Both the position numbers and the translations under genes were made by a program. Positions 35,556 through 47,516 of a stretch of 64,000 bases of DNA are shown here, one piece after another (within the stretch, counting starts at the first letter, position 1; the number at the start of each line of letters is the position of its first letter). The notes below the pieces were generated by a model. The model did not search any database. It was not told the origin of the DNA and saw only the letters and a list, made by a program, of their open reading frames with translations. Source of the stretch: Serinus canaria (lineage: Eukaryota; Chordata; Aves; Passeriformes; Fringillidae); assembly GCF_022539315.1 (NCBI RefSeq), contig NC_066315.1, positions 100,111,990 to 100,175,989 on the forward strand, given 5' to 3'.

Positions 35556-38500
35556 CAACTCCACAAGCCTGTGTATAGCCATCTCTGCCTGGAGTGCCCA
35601 GCCCTACAGCTTCTGGTGGCCACAAAGCAGTAACAAGGACTCTGCACAAAGGCAAGTCTCCCCAAAATCTCCCATCAGACCTGCTCCCTTTCTTCTCTGT
35701 CAGTTAGTGCACAGAAACAGATCTCTATGGCTCTCTGCCATGCAAGGAAGGCATCGTGGCCTCTCCTCCAGCATGGTTCAGCCCTACCACAATCCAGCTG
35801 GAGAGAGTTGTGACACCTCTACAACCAAGCACAGTGCAGAGCAGATCAGCACAGTCTTGGACCAAGCAAGCACAGCAGCCAACTTTCCAGATGGTCTCAG
35901 GTTTAACAGGAGGCACTGCAGCTGCTAGGAAGGGTTTGCTGGCTGAATAAAAGAATATGATGCTTGGCTTAAAAGAAGTCAGCTGAAGCAGGGTGATGAA
36001 GGCAGCCTGTGCAATAGTGAGAGGCTGCAGTACAGCTCAGAACTGATGGATTGCAGGTCTGTTTTCATCAGTCTCGCGGCTCTGCACAATATAGGATAAA
36101 AGAATACTTGGTTGCAAACATCACTGCAAATGGGAATTCACTGGAGAGTGCTGCCATGTTCTTGGTCACATCATAACCAAGACTGCTGCTAACACATTTT
36201 CCCTCAGAGGAAAAACAGGGGAAAAAAAACCAAAAAAGCAAATCCTAAACAAACCATTCCAGTGTTATTACTTTAATTTAATGCAGAACTAGAAACCACA
36301 TCCACACAGTAACAACACACAAATCTAAGTGATACTGAAATGCAGGAGCTTGTCAACAAACAGAAATTCATACAGAAGCTTTAGCTTTTAGTTTTTACAA
36401 TAATAGACTGTAGTGACTAACATCTCCAGGTTTAAAAGCCTAAAACAAGTGATAAACACATCATCTCAAATAAAATAAGCCTGTTAATCTGGAGAATGAA
36501 GTACATCAATTTAACTTCCTTCATGAAACAACAATCTACATGCACTGTAGCCCTCTAATAGAATTGACTGCACAGTCATGTCCCTAAATGACTGGAAAGG
36601 GCCTCTTACATTACAAAATACATTCATGATATCAGCATACACTGTCTGTATTAAGTGGCTAGTGCAGGGATATTTTGCTAAAACATTTTCAAAAAAAACT
36701 TTCAGTGGGTGAAAACTTATTTTCCACCTTTACTATATACTTGACTACTCCAAAGGCTCATTTAACATCAATAATGACTTAATCAGCTTGGAAATTAGAA
36801 CCCTGGCCTCTAAAAATAATAATAAAAAAGCTCTAACTACACACAAAGAAAGATGCTGAAGACCCTGTACGAGAAAGCAGGCATTGAAGGAGTATAAGGC
36901 TGCTGACAGAAGTCTGCACAAAGGCAGCTTCACATGCTTCATGTGATCAGCAAGACTTGAAGATCAGTAATGCAACTGAGATTGAAGATGATCAGTGAAC
37001 ATCCAAAGCAATGCTGAACTACAGACTATACCATTGGTCACATAACTAAATTCTTTTGTGCAACCAAACCAAAGGGCTTTAAAGGATTCCTTCCTACCTC
37101 AAAATAATTCTCCAAATATTATATTGCTGTGAGATACTTTTAGAAGAAAATCTTGTTAATTGTTTCTTACTGCAAAGGTATCACAGGGCTCTCTGGGGAC
37201 TCCTCTTTGCAGTGAAATGTAAATGTCTGTTTTCCTGTTAGTGGTGTGCCCACAGCAGAAGCACTGTAGTTCAAATCTCCAGCACAGGACTGAGGGCAGC
37301 TTCCCAAGCAGATCCCTCTTACCAAACTCTAACTTGTGTTATGAAGTGGTTTTCTAGCACATTGTCTGAATCCTTTCCATTTAAATACAACACAGAGGGT
37401 GCTCTGCAGCTGCATATTAAATGGGCTATTACCTCTTACAGGCAATCCAGTCCATGGGCCCAGATTCCTTTTGTCTTCAGCCCTTTTCCTTCTGGGGAGA
37501 TGTGATGGGGTTGTCATGGAGAAGTACAGAAGATGATGCACAGGACAAGGCTAGAGCTAGATCACTGTAAAATACCCAGATCACACATGACATCAGTGTT
37601 AGAACCTTGGTACTGACTGTTTATCCCACTGATGTGTCCTTTCTGTCCCATCCTGTTCACAGATGTGGACAGGAGGCAATAGGAGTTTTCAGGTATTATT
37701 TAAGAACATTGTCTCCTCAAAGCAAAAGGTTGAAATGATGGTCCTGCTCCAGCCTTTGGTCTCTGCACATTTTCATTTCTCGGCTTCTTACTCACTTCAT
37801 CCCCACTGCCTCTATTTCCTCTCCCAGACTCCAGCACAGGGTCTTACAGACCAACACACTGATGGCTCAGTGTGACTGAAAATGGGGAGGTCTACTGTCC
37901 TGTCCTTGAAGGAGAGTCCCACAGTGCCCCTTCCTAGTGCTGTAACACATCTGAGGGAAGGCAAACCCCAGCTCCTCCTCAAGCAAGGCTTGTTTTATTT
38001 TGGTGGTATAAGGAAGTTCAAGCACAGGACTTTAATTTTTCAAGCTGTCCAATTAAGCCCTAGGGAGCAGTGATACATGGGCATTAAAACATGTGCTTTC
38101 ATCAGAAGCTTTTTTTAACCCCTCAGACTACTAAGCTGCCCTCAGGACCAAATCCATTTGCTCTCCCAACAATCAGCAGCATCACTCTATGGGTCAAAAT
38201 ACAGCAGTAAATCACAGAGGCCTTAGACCAAGGCAGATTCCGTAAGAAACATCTAGAAAGGAAGAAAACTAGTTTCAAGCTCTCATGGCTGGAATACCTC
38301 ATGGCAATGTTATAGCTACAGCAAATTCCTCTCTAGGAGGAGAGATTTCAAGAAAAAATTAAAGAGAGGATTTGACCTATAATGAAAAAAAAACTTTACA
38401 ATTAACAGGCCAAGTTTTGCTTACTGAATAATACTTAGCACCTACACAGGAAAATTCCCACCAACTGTAGTCAGAGCAGATCTGAAGCTTTAAACATGCA

Positions 38501-40664
38501 GCTTCCCCTTCAGCTCCAGAATAGGAGTGCTAAAAATTAGGTGTCAGACTGGAACATGTCCTTATGATGAGAAAGAGGGAAGAAATGTTGTGCAGGAAGC
38601 CCCAGCTTCCTCCTGGGGAATAACAGTACAAGGGCTTTAGCTTCCAAAAGGAAACCTGACTGGGCAGGTCCACTGAACACCTCTGGGAAAGGGTGAGCAC
38701 TTGTGACAGTGCTCAAATGGGTGTTGGAGCTTGTGGCTCCAGAGAACAGGCTTGGGGAAAGCAGTCCCGGACCAGCTGAGCCAGAGTGCTCCATGGCTGT
38801 TTGGCTTAAGCCAGAACAACTAGGAAAGGGGTAAAATCTGCATTTTGCTGCAGGCAGAGAGGGCAGGTGACTGCCAGCCTTCTGCTGTCAGCCATGTCAC
38901 AGGGGCAGCTGGCATTCCCCTCCCTCCCAGGCCAGGAAGGGGAGAGAGGCTGAGCCTGTGATCCCAGGTCACAGTCCTGCCCTGGGTGAACAAGGCCTAA
39001 AGGGAATGAAAGTGTTTGAGCAGGATCCATCTCAGCTTGCCTGCCTGAAGCTGTATCTGTTCTGCAGTGCACCGAGCAATGTCAGTGTCACGTGCGCTCC
39101 GAGAGCAAAGCTGCCATTTACGGCCTCGGCGGCCAAGAAAGCAGACAAACCTGAGCATCTGTGTTTGCAATCTCCACTGCTCCATGAAAGACAGGGTCAG
39201 ACAGAAAACATGTGTTTCATATTTGAAAATCTGAGTGATTTATTTTAGGGGAGGAGGACTGGACTGCATGCAAACTCTAGGTTGTTAAAATTTAATTTAC
39301 TAACCAATTACTATCAGATGCTTGACTTCTTCAGCTGCCCCATATGAGGAGTTCACTTTCTCACAATATTCTGCTTTGATTTCATTGCTCTATCTCCTTA
39401 CAGGGGCTGAAGAGAGGTGAAATGAAGTGGGTGAGCAAAAGAAAAGGACCAGTCAGTCCCATGAGTTCATATTTTATATCCAGAGAAATCACCATAGCCT
39501 TACCTCCCAATATCTGTGGGTCATCCTTTTTCCATTATTTGCAGCTTTATCTGAAGTAGATGGATTAAACTGAATGGTACATCTCTCACCTCGGGAGAAA
39601 ATGTCTGGAGGAGACTGTTTCCCTAGCTGCCTGTCCTCATTCTGGCTGGATTGCTTCCGAACCATCACTCCCAGTTTAAAGCACCTAAAACATTATAAAT
39701 GCATATCTCAGAAGACAAAACTAAATGAACCAGGATAAAAGTAAAGGTAGAAGTAAGATTATTGCTGATAAGCATCCTTCCTGTTTCTGGGTTATGAGGT
39801 ACAAGTTGTGCTGCACAGCTTTGGGCTGCAAGTTCCCAGAAATTTCTGACCTTGGGGCAGCAATGCGTGTGTGGTTTTGCAACTCTTCTTTGTCGCCCTG
39901 ATTTTTTAAGATTTTCTAAGCCTTCTGATGTTTACATTCTTGTAATGAACTTTCTCACACACTTTCTGTAAATAACTCATTGTTTTGCATTCCTTTATGG
40001 AGGAGGAGAAATTTGATAGACTGTTAGTTTGTCCAGTGTCATTGGAGAGGTGGCACTGTCACCCTCCAATCCACTGTCACCTTTGGAAAACTACAAATGT
40101 TGGAGTCAGAAAATAAACGTTCCCTTTTTTTCTTCACCTTGAGAGCAGCGGTGTGTGTTTGTGTTGTTTCATGTCCTACAGAGATACTTCTTAGTACACT
40201 GAAGACACAACATCAACACTAGCATTGACTGAACAGTTTTTCTAACGATCTCTGTTAAAATTAACTCCATTCTTGATTAGTAAGTCACTCCTGAAATGAA
40301 CCTGGCTTCCATTTAGTGTGGTGATCAGAGACCAATAACATTTTGAAATCATGGGCGAATTGCCAGCTCTTCTCTCCAATTATATTATCTCTCCAAAGCT
40401 AACTGCATTTTGAGTGGCAGGTTCCCTGGGATTAGGTTAATGTTACTACTCTTGGAATGAAAGAGGAAAATATTTAAACTGGGGAATAATCAATCCAGTC
40501 CAAACTTTAGGATGGAGAATCATTCATATTAAGACATGAAACTCTTAGAATTTTTTTTTCCCCAACAAATACCGAGCAGGTCACAGGCAGCTGGAAAACT
40601 AACTCCACCAATGATAATTTATGAGATTGTCATATAAAGTAGACAACTAGTGTGCTTTTTTTTA

Positions 40665-40666
<2 letters not shown>

Positions 40667-40695
<29 letters not shown>
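40667..40695. repeat. Poly-T run of 29
   Basis: Twenty-nine consecutive T, preceded by a run of eight T (40,656-40,663) and ACC. No adjoining retroelement is recognised on either side. Confidence 0.95.
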
Positions 40696-43346
40696 GAGGA
40701 AGGGGACAAAAGAAGGAGGCAGGGAGGGGAGGAAGCCAACAAATGTCAGACTCCAGATCTTATGAGTATTTAAATGCCAGCAATTAACTAAGGACTGGCT
40801 GTAATAGACAGTATATCAGACTTGTGCTAAAGCTTTCAATGCATAATGTTCGGAGGTTTTTCCATATTTCTGAATGCCAGTACTTCAGGTATGTTTATAC
40901 CTTTCCAGAACTCTTCATTCAGCCCTGGTTTCACTAAAGGCAGAATACAAATGCTGTTGACCAGAGGTTACCCACTCCCTATAAGTGGAGAGTTACAGCA
41001 ATGTTACTGTCTGGCAGATTTATTCCTACTTGGCCTTACAGCTTAGGAACTGTCTAATTAACAGTTTGATAGACCAGCAGAATGAAACATGGTAATTTCT
41101 AAGAAATAAATAGAAGGAGAGTATACTGGTACAGCATCACTGGGTGTAACAGGGCCATGACCACAATATGTGTCAATAAATTATCATGACAGAAAAGCAA
41201 AGCTGAACCGAGGCATGTAGCAGAACCAGAAGTGATGATGGAAGGCTAACCAGTCCAGCAATTAGTTTAAACAGCACCAAATTCCTATTTTAAATCCATA
41301 CTGTAGTAGTATTTAGAGACAACTATTTTTCATATTATTGCACTGTGAGGTTTCTGCATACTATTATGGTGTGGATCCTTCAGCTCTGGAAACTGCTGCA
41401 TTTCATTAATAACTCAAACAGCCCCACGATGCTCAAAGACAATCTGCCTGGAAATTAATGACCTTGACAAATGGTAGATGTTGTTTCAACCTCCAACTCA
41501 TCCATGGCCTCAATCTCTCTGTCCACTTGTCTCTTCCACTCAGTGCCTTGGCAAGCATGAGCCAGCACTAAGAAACCCTGAAAGAAGAAGAAAGAATCTT
41601 TCTCCTAAGAGAGGGAGTCTGTGGCTGGTAAACACATACAGGAGTCTCAGTCCAGCCTTTGCCTGCCATGGAGACCTGGGAGAAAGGGTGGAAAGCCAAA
41701 AGTTTGCAGTCCTTCAATGAAGGAATTTTGGCCAGTGGGTACAGCTGGCTGCCTCAAGGCAGTGCACCTTGCACAGCTGAGAATCTGCTCTATTCTGTCT
41801 GTAGGCAAATACATTAACAGGAGAAAGACTGAGGGAGAGACAGGAGGAGAGAGTTTACTGCTTAACATGCATTTGGAGAACACTGGACTCCAACTTATCT
41901 CCCTCACTGAGGTCCAGGAACATTCATTTGATAATCCAGATCTGAAACTAGAGTTCAGAATTTGCTTCTAGCTCTGTGATTGCAATATAGGCTGTAAAAG
42001 CATCCATAATTATTTTTTTAAAAATCTACATCACTGAAGGAATAAAAAATAAATGCCATTTCCTTACCTTAGTTACTTCTTGTCCTTTCATGAAAGTGAT
42101 TTTTTTAAGGCATATGCACTCATGGGTGCGGATGGATCTGTGCACAGACTATCACAGTGTTTCATCCTCTCCTGCTTGTTACAAAAGTTTCATCCTTTGA
42201 TTCTTTTAACTTCAGCACAAATGGGACGTGCAGCTTCCAGGCTCTTCATGGAACCTTTCCTTCCTACCACTGAGACATTTTTATTAAAGAGCTCAATGAA
42301 CAGAAACAAGATTATAACCAAGAATTGTCCTAGACTTCAGTTCCAAACAATTTGATTATAGCCTGACTATCAGAGTTTGCCAAAGGTCCACAGGCTGCCA
42401 GTCATCCACCCAAAGAAAGCCCAGAACACTTTGAAAGCCATGAAGTAAGACACATGGTTGATTTGTAATGTGGCATCCCTTAAACAAAGTGAACCATAGG
42501 GACAAATATAATATAGAGATTAACGAGGTGAACAAAAATATAGCACAGCTGTCTAGGAATAACTTAAATCTTCATTTGAAGAGAAAATCATTGCCAGATA
42601 CTTCCAACCATTCATATAGAAATCAGGAATATCAACGTCTTAAAAAAATACTTAGAAATGAAGTTTAGGAAAATCAGGACGAGAGCCAAAGACAAATAAC
42701 TACACAAAAAAACTTAGAAGATTGACAAAGACCATAGCATTCCTATTTTAAGCAATTACTTCACATTTATCCCAGCTGTCTCAAAATGCTAATTCTGTAT
42801 CATACGGCACGTGCTATATTAGTGAGCCCCACCACTAACTTAACTTCTTTAAGTTAACTTGAAAAAGTATGAATTCCACACTCAAAAAGATAGAGTTTGG
42901 TGACAAGTGACAGCCCCTAAAAATCTGCTCCAGGGTGGAAAAATAATTTGTACATTTGAAATTCAAGACTTCATTTTATCTACCACAACTCTCAACAAGG
43001 GTATGGCCTAAATCTAAAGATTTTATGTCATATTCACCCTTTATTTACATTTGGTCAGAGATAAAATGGAAAACAGTGACAAAATGCCAGCCTTTCTGCC
43101 ACTAACACAGCACATCCTGGATTCCTGACAAAGACCATGAGTTTTTCCATCTGCTGCAGATCCATGATAGTACATTACCTCTACTGAGAAACTACTGTTT
43201 CTCTTCAGTGGATGCAAACCAAGTTCAGCGCTTTTAAATTAAAAAGTAAAGATTTTAATAAGATGCTGAGAATCCAACAAAAAATGGTCAAAAGGGTGAA
43301 AATTACAGGAATATCCACCTAAAATAAAGGTTTGGTTTCTCTTCAG

Positions 43347-43492
43347 CCCAAACAAAACAAAAACAAAAACAAACCCCCAAACAAACAAATAAAACAACAA
43401 CAACAACAACAACAACAAAAAACAAAAAAAAAAACAAACCAAAAAACCCCAACAAATAAAAAACCCCAAAACCAAAACAACCCATCCCAAAA
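43347..43492. repeat. A/C-only low-complexity tract with (CAA)n
   Basis: One hundred and forty-six bases with no G and only three T. It includes a (CAA)n core near 43,394-43,418 and C runs at 43,374-43,378, 43,447-43,450, 43,464-43,467, 43,481-43,483 and 43,486-43,488. Open frames on either strand here are low complexity. Confidence 0.95.
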
Positions 43493-46400
43493 GAGATATA
43501 CAGCAAAGCTTTCAAGGAAGACTCCCGCTCCTGCAACAAAGACAAAATGTACACAACTAAAAAGGAAAGGAAGCAATTAAACAATGCAGCAAACAGGACA
43601 CCCTTTATTGCACTCTGTTCAGTTGCTGTGCATCTGGAAACTCTACTGAATAAATGCAATAAAATAGAATAGTATAAATTTTATATTAATTGAAGGGACA
43701 TCATAAAAAATGCTTTCCCCTACTGCCTTGCATCAGATTTATGCTCAAACTACCTTCAAGTGTCTGATAAAAATGGTGACTTCTGTGATTTACACAAACT
43801 ATCAGATGTGTGATTCATGCTGTTCTGTAATTTGTCAAACAGCATATTATGTCTCCAGCTGTTCCTTCACCCTTCTTCTATGATCAGGAGATCATAAGAG
43901 GGCACAAGTACTCAGCACTGGACTGGAATCCTCCTTGGTTTCCTCTCTCTAAGTTTACTCCTTTCCATCACACATTGCCTCCTCGACTATTTCTACACTT
44001 CAGTCACAGTGAATGTATTGATTAATATCTCCCATATTCTGGTTCATAAATATCAAGGTCCTAGTAGCAGCAGTAACTATATTTAAAAGTGACCAATTTT
44101 TTAATTACAGCAATAAAATGCTACACATAGTCATCAGTGGAATTATTCACAATACAAACTCAGAAAGGGAGAACCCAACAGGCATTATTCCTGAAATACC
44201 CTGAAAAAAGTTACTCTGAATTTCCCCCTCCTACATTTTTAACAAACTATTTCAAAGTCCAGTGAAGTGATCATAGATGTGCAGTGTTTTCCCATACCTG
44301 TTTCCTGCAAAACAGATACATAGAAATTTATCCTGAAAACAGAAACCTCCCCGAAAGTGTTGAAGTAATTAATGTATAGCCCAAATTACAGTAAATTTCA
44401 AGTCATCCCATTACTGCACCTCAGTTGTGTGAAGAAACACTACTTCTGAAATAGAGTTTCTGATTTAGATATCCATGAGCTTCTAATATCATGTTATAAA
44501 TGCCAGTAGGGATATGCATAAAGCATGTGCGTGCATTCAGGCTGCTACTTGCACTCACTACCTTGGTTGCATGTCCTTAATACCAGATTTTGTTTGGCCA
44601 TGAGGTATTCACACCCGTTCCAAGGTATGAACTTTTTCAATCATGGCATCTCCAGGGAAAAAAGAGGTAGCAAAACCACATAGATGTGAAGCCATATGAC
44701 AGCCTATCCATTAAGAGATGACAAGCAGTTCTGTGTTAGCACACCCAGAACCAAAAAGTGACTAGCATGTGCAGTCACATGCATACTTTCACTCTTGATT
44801 TCTCCCTGTCCCCATCTCAGTCACAAGAAATCTGCTCCCTAATGGCTGCAGGACGACAAATACAGAAAAACAACTACTTGAATCTCAGATTGCATACTAA
44901 CATGCATGAGCTACAAAGGGAAAAAGATCCTCATCCCAGAGAATATTAAGATCTAAAGGGAAAAAAAAACAACCCTGAATCAACAGAAAAAAAGGGTGTT
45001 TTCTTTCACTTTCCAATGTTTCTCAGCAGCATGGCCTTTCACCAAAGTCATGTCTTGCATCAGGATTAGACTGAAGTATTTCAAAGTGGTGAGAAATAAC
45101 TCTCTGATGTTGTTTCAAAGAAAATGGCTTCTCAGGAATTCCCACAAGGTGCAGAATCTGGTACGTCTGGTACGTTTGGGAAGATAAACATTAAGGCAGT
45201 AGCAGAAGTTACCAGATCATCTCTTACTTAAAGGAGAATTTTAAAACATACTACTCTTTCTGCAGCTCTGCTACTAAAGCTTTACAATACTTTGCTCAGT
45301 CAGCGCTGCACCACAGCTGCCTTAGCCCCCCAATTCCACCTAGCTTTAACCATTCACTCCTGACACATCCAACCTGTGCTCTGGGCTCCAGTGCAGCTGA
45401 GAGGATCCTCATTCTTCCTCCAGTCATTCAGCCTGGAAAATCATACATTGACACACAAGAGGAGCCAGAAAATTACTGGTTGATGGCCAACTAAAAAAAA
45501 TAATTGGCACCCATAAACACATGGGGTATCATAGATCTTTACACTTCATGAATTCTCTGCTCTATTATTACCAACACAATTACTCTGGGACATTTGTTGA
45601 GCAGTCCAGCACAGCAAGCATTGGCTAGAAAGTTGTCAGCTACACACACAAAGAAGTCCCTGTCTGCAGCTATAAAGCTTTACCTTTCATTCCTGAATTA
45701 GTTAGTGACAGGCAAAGAATGTAATGTGTCTGTGTTCAGACTGCCTCATATGCACACAGCAGCAGAACATCTCCCCAGCATGCAGAGAGCAGTCATGCCA
45801 GTCCTCATCCTTCCCTCCCTGCCTCTGTGGATGAATCAGGAAGTGGCATATTTTTTTTAAGCAAAATCATTTCAACAAATTACAGCAGGAGCTCTCTGTT
45901 CCACCCATCACCATACCATTGCCTGATGACCAGCTTCCTCACTCCTTCCATTTTGTTAACATCCCTCCCCCCTATACCTGATGTCTGTGCATGAGGCATT
46001 TCATAAAGTTTTGTGGCTGCACTAAGACTGCCAGTTGTAGCAGAATCAGCCAGCACTGGAGCTGAAAATTTCTTTGACCAGGTTATAATGCACACTGGCT
46101 ACTGTTTGATTTGCCCACCCACCCAGTATCCATAACCTGGCTCTTAATCACCCGATTTTCCAGGCCCATACTCAGACAAGTGAAAACACAACAACCTAAG
46201 CTGTCTTCCTAAGTTGACTTCTAGGACTTTGGGCAGGTGTTTCAAGCCACGACGAGCAGCAGCGAGGGCAGGTCCCCGTGTGGATATTTCTAACTAAACC
46301 AACCCCCCAAATGAGCATATCTAAAGGCAGAAGCTGTTCCGGACACGCAGCAGAGGCTCCCGGCAGCGGAGGAAAGACCCATAGCAGCTCTGCGGCACCA

Positions 46401-47516
46401 TCTAGCGCTAAGAGAGAACAATGCTCTTGGGATAACACATACACACCGGGTTATGCAGAGCTCAGAAACAACGCAAAATAAAGACACGTAAATACAAATC
46501 GAAAGCAAGCAAGACAACTTCTGGTAACCCATTTTCACTGTGCACATGCTGGGGCCCGCTTCTGTCACTCTAAGACTGGAACATTTCTGTGGCACAGTCC
46601 ACACTGGTCGCACACCAGTGAAGATGCTGGCAGTGTGCACTGCAGAGTCCAGCCACGCTCCCTACCCCAATTCCCACTGGACTCAGCAGATGAATCACAA
46701 CAGCCACATGTTCTGGAAACGTACGTGCAGCCTTGCAGCTGCCTCTCCGCTCCTGTTCCAGGCTGACAGCCACTCTGGAAATCGCGGCAGAAGGGCAACG
46801 GCAGCGGCTCTGCAGAAGGCGGTCAGAGACAGCACTCGCACTCGCGCACATCCTCTCCAACAGGCAGAGGAAAAGAGCCCAACTCCTGGGCACGCTGGCC
46901 TCTACAGACCATTAACTCAGAGATTCATGGCCCTGTTCAGACTCAAACCGCAGATCCCAAGTGGTTCCCTCCTGCTCTCTAAAGTTACATCTACTTCCTC
47001 CAATTTTATTACCACTACTAGTTGTAGAGGTTGGGGTCGCTTCTTTTTTCCATTTCCTGCATCCAAAAAAATTCACTACTTATTATAAATCTAGATGACA
47101 TGGCTTTTTTTTTCTCCCAAGAGCAGCTTAGTTCTTATAATTTTATACAGCTGCATATTTGCAGCATCTAAGGAATAATTCCCGCTACACTGGAAGAACT
47201 TTGGTGCCAGATTCTTCAACCTTCAAATATTCCAGCAAGTTTCAGTTTAAAATAGTAGAAAAGGTGATTTTTCTACTATTATGAAGTCTCCAAAGAGTTA
47301 CAGAATTCACATCCTAAAGTTGTGTAAAATCTAGTTTTTCAAACTCCCATTGATTTGAACTCTCCATTGATTCTTTTATTCTCATGCCAAAAAAACCCTT
47401 TGAAAATCTATCCCAGCTACAAATGAAACATAATAAACATTCATTTTCAAAAGGTAGCCCCCAGCAGGACCTGATCAACAACAGAGAAAGCTACCACATA
47501 TGCCTTAATTTCAAGT

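Larger units (their letters stand above)
35556..47500. other. Intergenic DNA between PIEZO2 and NAPG, right half
   Basis: No exon, RNA gene or recognised transposon apart from the simple repeats listed. Two small CpG-containing patches (about 39,080-39,150 and 46,240-46,860) stand out slightly. Open frames are scattered on both strands, mostly short, and carry no known domain. Confidence 0.6.

Noticed and set aside
35482..35928. 148-codon plus-strand open frame after the LTR
   Set aside because: It begins inside the LTR end and has no recognisable domain; it was also considered and dropped as a retroviral leader or gag piece.
43239..43659. Hydrophobic minus-strand frames that look like membrane proteins, and a Gln/Lys/Asn-rich plus-strand frame
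   Set aside because: They are translations of the A/C-only low-complexity tract.
46540..47088. 182-codon plus-strand open frame
   Set aside because: It overlaps minus-strand frames of similar quality in a locally GC-richer patch. No domain or splice context, so no product is claimed.
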